Positions 6,236 to 9,126 of a DNA stretch of 9,126 nucleotides are shown one piece after another (position 1 is the stretch's first letter; the number at the start of each line of letters is the position of its first letter). A program made the position numbers and the translations under genes. This DNA is from an uncultured Clostridiaceae bacterium. Lineage in GTDB: Bacteria; Bacillota; Clostridia; Lachnospirales; Lachnospiraceae. The notes under the pieces were generated by a model. It was not told the DNA's origin, made no database searches, and saw only the letters and a program-made list of their open reading frames with translations. Location: contig CATKZA010000042.1 in NCBI GenBank assembly GCA_949841235.1, positions 1 through 9,126 on the forward strand, in the 5' to 3' direction.

Positions 6236-6263
6236 CCCCTAATTTTAACAAATCGTAAAATCT

Positions 6264-6295
6264 GTAACTATTCAGCCTTACGGCTTCATAGTTAC
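6264..6295 (-). terminator. Hairpin downstream of the MCP gene, weak terminator
   Basis: GTAACTAT (6264-6271) pairs with ATAGTTAC (6288-6295) over 8 bp. After a 2x2 mismatch, AGCC/GGCT adds four more pairs around a TTAC loop. On the minus strand it starts about 20 bases after the MCP stop and is followed by AGATTTTACG, a poor T tract. It is the only candidate terminator between the MCP and the tRNA promoter. The motif GTNACTATTC occurs twice here (6264-6273 and 6291-6300), which hints at a repeat element instead. Confidence 0.5.
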
Positions 6296-6315
6296 TATTC
6301 GCCGCCGCTGTTCCA

Positions 6316-7791
6316 TCACTCGTCTTGTTTCAAAATCATGGCCATCTTATCTACCATCTCATTGATCACTCCCGCCTGCAACGCCACATTCGTCGTATCA
6401 TTGGCATTGCCTTCTGCCATGGCATTGATAGAATCGAACTGCTGGTTCTCGCTCTTAATACTCTCCGCAATATCCTGATTGATAGACACGGTCCTTTTGA
6501 TCACCTCTGACTGCTTGTCATGCGCCTCCCCCATGGTCTCAATTGCGCTGACAGAAATATCCATTAATTCTTTCATGTCCTGCATGCACTGAAACACATT
6601 TGCAAAATATTCATTCTGGGTATCCATCTTCGCAGAATTTTCCTCTACCTGCGCAGTAATCTCCCTGACATTCTGCTGCACTCGCTCAATGACTGACTGA
6701 ACCACTTTCAGAGATTCCTGGGTACTGTTTGCAAGTTTGCCCACTTCCGTAGCCACAACTGAAAATCCCTTTCCCGCTTCCCCGGCTCTCGCCGCCTCAA
6801 TAGAAGCATTCAAGGCAAGCAAATTGGTAGAATCCGAAATGTCGCTAATCAGGCTCAAGGTAACGCCAATTTCCTGCACCGCCTCCGACAGTCTTTGCGT
6901 AATCTCATTCGTCGCCTTCATAGATTCTGACGCCTCGCCATTGATTGCATGCAAATCATTCAGAAACCTTTCATTTTCTTTTGATTTCTCAAGCAGATTC
7001 CTAGAGGCTGACTCAACTTTTTCCACATTGTCATCCACAACGCTTTCCCACTGGCTCAATTCCCCCAAATTGCTCATGCTCTCATCTGTTTTAGAACTGA
7101 GAATGTTACTACTCTCAACCAATTGCTCGCTGGTAGCGGCAAGTTCTTCCGCCGATGCGCTTTCATTGTCAGAGACGGAAGACAACGCTGTCCCGGCATT
7201 GGATAAATCATCCGACAACGCCTGAACCTCATCCAGCACATTTTTTAAATTCTCTTCCTTTTTTTCCACCATCGCAAACAGCGTGGTCACCCGGTGGCAG
7301 ATAAAGCAGCACGCCGCAAGCAGCACCGTGTACACAACCGCTGTAAAAAACCAGCCAATGGCAGTGTGAAGTTTCAGGAAGCCCGCAGGAAATGCAATCA
7401 TCATCGCTAAATTGACAACCACGGTAACAACATAGCTTGTACGAATCAATTTCTGATCATAAAATGGAACCAGCAAAAGCGTTGCCACAAAATAATAATG
7501 GGTCAGGCACACATAGCCGCCACTGTCATTGGTACAGGAAACCGCCGCAGTGATTGCCCCTATGATTGGCGGTATGCAGGCGTAGACGTATTTCGCCCTG
7601 CCCCCCAGCTTTTTTTCAAAGGCTTTCGTGATAATGGCTGACAGCCCCGACAACAAGAAAATGCACTCCCGCACGCCACCATTTAAGAACATCATAACAA
7701 ATGCCCATCCAGAAACTGCAACAGCCAAAATATAAATAAATAAAATATTATTGACCAGCTTTTCTTCATTCTTCATCGACTGCAATTCCAT
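6316..7791 (-). CDS. Methyl-accepting chemotaxis-like protein, membrane-bound, no HAMP
   Basis: This is a 491-residue transmembrane signalling protein that should sense a membrane or cytosolic cue and control a CheA-type kinase through its coiled-coil tip. Six hydrophobic segments occupy about residues 14-36, 41-57, 69-87, 97-111, 117-137 and 144-165, with only short loops, so there is no extracellular ligand domain. The chain then passes directly into a long helical cytoplasmic domain without a recognisable HAMP. The conserved hairpin tip is at about 318-338 ([18 protein letters not shown]), followed by [16 protein letters not shown]; the usual Q before TNLLALN is S. No C-terminal CheR-binding pentapeptide is seen. 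The start at 7791 is chosen over the ATG at 7830: GGGAGG (7800-7805) lies 8 bases before 7791, while the promoter would put the RNA start near 7834, only about 4 bases before 7830. No che or flagellar gene is in the window. The domain call is secure; the signal and kinase are unknown. Confidence 0.93.
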   Translation of the reverse strand: MELQSMKNEEKLVNNILFIYILAVAVSGWAFVMMFLNGGVRECIFLLSGLSAIITKAFEKKLGGRAKYVYACIPPIIGAITAAVSCTNDSGGYVCLTHYYFVATLLLVPFYDQKLIRTSYVVTVVVNLAMMIAFPAGFLKLHTAIGWFFTAVVYTVLLAACCFICHRVTTLFAMVEKKEENLKNVLDEVQALSDDLSNAGTALSSVSDNESASAEELAATSEQLVESSNILSSKTDESMSNLGELSQWESVVDDNVEKVESASRNLLEKSKENERFLNDLHAINGEASESMKATNEITQRLSEAVQEIGVTLSLISDISDSTNLLALNASIEAARAGEAGKGFSVVATEVGKLANSTQESLKVVQSVIERVQQNVREITAQVEENSAKMDTQNEYFANVFQCMQDMKELMDISVSAIETMGEAHDKQSEVIKRTVSINQDIAESIKSENQQFDSINAMAEGNANDTTNVALQAGVINEMVDKMAMILKQDE

Positions 7792-7799
7792 GATTTCAT

Positions 7800-7805
7800 C
7801 CTCCC
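7800..7805 (-). promoter_or_regulatory. Ribosome binding site that decides the MCP start
   Basis: GGGAGG on the minus strand lies 8 bases before the ATG at 7789-7791. No comparable site precedes the in-frame ATG at 7828-7830, which moreover falls almost at the predicted transcription start. The shorter protein also begins right before the first membrane helix. Confidence 0.85.
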
Positions 7806-7840
7806 GACAATTCCATTCTTTTTTCAGCATTTATGAAGAC

Positions 7841-7869
7841 ATCATATCATTTTTGTGCAATATTGTCAA
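7841..7869 (-). promoter_or_regulatory. Near-consensus sigma-A promoter of the MCP gene
   Basis: On the minus strand a perfect TTGACA (7864-7869) is followed after 17 bases by TATGAT (7841-7846), preceded by TGA so that an extended -10 (TGnTATNAT) is formed. Transcription should start near 7834, giving a leader of about 43 bases to the ATG at 7791. This is the strongest promoter in the window and suggests that the MCP is well expressed apart from the upstream gene. Confidence 0.88.
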
Positions 7870-7922
7870 ATTTGCAAATAAATAATTGAATAATTTGTGG
7901 AACATTGCCATGCTATTCATCT

Positions 7923-9125
7923 TTAGTCATCCAAATACTGCCTCCAATCTCTTATAACATCCTCGCAAATTTCCACTTCCACATCTTCCACCGCTTCCTT
8001 CATCTGCCGGAAATATTCCTCCTCCTCCCCTGTCAGGGAAATCACTTCCAATTTCGCCACTACCTCGTCCATGGCATCCATATCCAGATCATCTATAGCA
8101 TCCTGCATCTCCTGCAAATGCTTCCTAACCTGCCCTGCATCGTAACCAGCCTTATGTTTCCTGTGCACTTCCGAAACATCCAGGTGTTTTGCAAGAATAG
8201 GCCCGTATGCTTGATATTTCTCCAGCAATTCCTCGTGGTGGGCAAGAATGAAATCTATGCGGTTCTCCTTTCCCGCCCTCTCCATCTCCGCAGCAAGTTC
8301 GGAAAGTTCCACAGCTCCCACCTGCCGGGAAGCACTCTTAAGCGCATGTACCTCTATCGTATAATTCTTCCAGTCCTCTTCCTTCCTCTTCTTCTGAATC
8401 AGCTGGGACTTCTTCGGAATCACTCTGGCATACTCCCGCAGAATCTGCCAGAATAGTTTTTCGCTCCCCGCCAGATTCAACGCCATAGAAATATCCAATT
8501 CCGGGATGTCAATCTTTTTCACAAGGAATTGCAAATCCTCCTTTTCCCCTTTTTCCTTTCCTTGAATCTTCTGAATCTTATCCGGCGCAAGCCAATGCTT
8601 CACCTTTTCTACGATGACCTTGGACTCTATGGGCTTGGCAATAAAGTCGTTCATGCCCTCCACCAAGAACATTCCCCGCATTTCCTCCATCACATTGGCA
8701 GTCAGGGCAATAATTGGCACATTGTCATATTCCTCGTGAAACCTCCGGATAATCCGGGTAGTCTCTATGCCATCCAATTCCGGCATCATGTGATCCATAA
8801 AGATGATATCATAATGCTTCCTCGCAATCATCTCAATGGCCTCCCTGCCACCAGAAGCCTTGTCAATCTTCATCTGCAATGGCGCAAGAATTCCCGCAGC
8901 CACCGTGAGATTCAATTCATTGTCATCCACAATCAAAATCTCTGCGGAAGGTGCAATAAATTCAAAATTCTGCTCCCCGTCCTCTTCCGTGCTATATAGT
9001 TCCTGATGGAGCAGGATTTTCGCCATATTCATGATATGCATGGGCTTATTGACCGTCAGCACATTGTCCAGGCCGGAATCCACCTTCTCCCGAAACCCAG
9101 TCATCAGCACGCCCGTCATATCGGG
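7923..9125 (-). CDS. C-terminal part of a hybrid sensor kinase: REC remnant, REC and Hpt (5' end outside window)
   Basis: This is the end of a large phosphorelay protein; the frame stays open to the window edge (Pro-Asp precede the ATG at 9119), so that ATG is internal. Numbered from it, residues 1-38 look like the tail of a first receiver (VLMTG, then NKPMHIMNMAKILL with the K-P of strand five). A complete receiver covers 59-177 with D65/D66, phosphoacceptor D109 (IFMDHMMPELDG), T140 and K162 (AKPIE). A charged linker follows, and an Hpt domain covers about 205-310 with H258 in VHALKSASRQVGA. About 85 further helical residues (315-398) are very acidic and not assigned. Such REC-REC-Hpt tails normally follow a histidine kinase core, which would lie to the right of the window; that part is inferred. 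Its stop is 54 bases from the MCP -35 box and no terminator is seen between them, so some transcripts may run into the MCP gene. Confidence 0.88.
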   Translation of the reverse strand, partial: PDMTGVLMTGFREKVDSGLDNVLTVNKPMHIMNMAKILLHQELYSTEEDGEQNFEFIAPSAEILIVDDNELNLTVAAGILAPLQMKIDKASGGREAIEMIARKHYDIIFMDHMMPELDGIETTRIIRRFHEEYDNVPIIALTANVMEEMRGMFLVEGMNDFIAKPIESKVIVEKVKHWLAPDKIQKIQGKEKGEKEDLQFLVKKIDIPELDISMALNLAGSEKLFWQILREYARVIPKKSQLIQKKRKEEDWKNYTIEVHALKSASRQVGAVELSELAAEMERAGKENRIDFILAHHEELLEKYQAYGPILAKHLDVSEVHRKHKAGYDAGQVRKHLQEMQDAIDDLDMDAMDEVVAKLEVISLTGEEEEYFRQMKEAVEDVEVEICEDVIRDWRQYLDD

Positions 9126-9126
9126 A

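Noticed and set aside
6737..7225. Plus-strand open frame of 162 codons rich in Ser, Leu and Ala
   Set aside because: It is antisense to the MCP signalling domain and mirrors its Glu/Ser/Ala-rich helices, so it is a codon-bias shadow.
7905..8456. Plus-strand open frame of 183 codons with hydrophobic, His-rich product
   Set aside because: It is antisense to the receiver/Hpt protein, which has all its catalytic residues, and the product shows no family features.

Overview
The window looks like chromosomal DNA of a Gram-positive, anaerobic Firmicute, most likely class Clostridia and probably family Lachnospiraceae. This is inferred from protein style, not from a marker gene: an OPT peptide transporter followed by a PqqD-like protein, an M20C dipeptidase, multi-domain phosphorelay proteins with HD-GYP output, strong AGGAGG-type ribosome binding sites, and T-rich intrinsic terminators. 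By eye the left third (OPT, PqqD-like, pepD) is more GC-rich than the signalling genes on the right.

Left block (plus strand, 2-3709): peptide use. An OPT-family oligopeptide transporter enters from the left edge. A PqqD-domain protein follows one base after its stop codon, then a strong terminator, then an aminoacyl-histidine dipeptidase (PepD). A second terminator near 3715-3747 closes the block and may also serve the convergent gene on its right.

Middle block (minus strand, 3807-5367): a two-gene phosphorelay operon. A stand-alone Hpt protein is followed by a response regulator with an HD-GYP cyclic-di-GMP phosphodiesterase output. A recognisable promoter sits before the Hpt gene, and no histidine kinase is present in this operon. 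Divergent from it is a small four-helix, ferritin-like (DUF2383-type) protein at 5556-5987. It is followed by a long hairpin that separates it from a convergent tRNA-Pro(CGG) gene, whose promoter is nearly consensus.

Right block (minus strand, 6316-9125): a membrane chemoreceptor-like protein (MCP) with six predicted membrane helices, no evident periplasmic sensor domain and no HAMP domain. It has its own near-perfect sigma-A promoter. Upstream of it is the C-terminal part of a large phosphorelay protein, the end of a probable hybrid histidine kinase with a receiver remnant, a full receiver and an Hpt domain, which runs off the right edge.

Two start codons differ from the longest reading frame. 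The HD-GYP regulator most likely starts at 4907 and the MCP at 7791, because the ribosome binding sites (and for the MCP also the promoter) fit only the downstream ATGs. No mobile element, CRISPR array, rRNA or phage gene was seen. No gene-free stretch exceeds 300 bases once the tRNA is counted. I found no clearly novel system. The most interesting items are the OPT/PqqD-like pair, the kinase-less Hpt/HD-GYP operon beside a hybrid kinase, and several hairpins around the tRNA.
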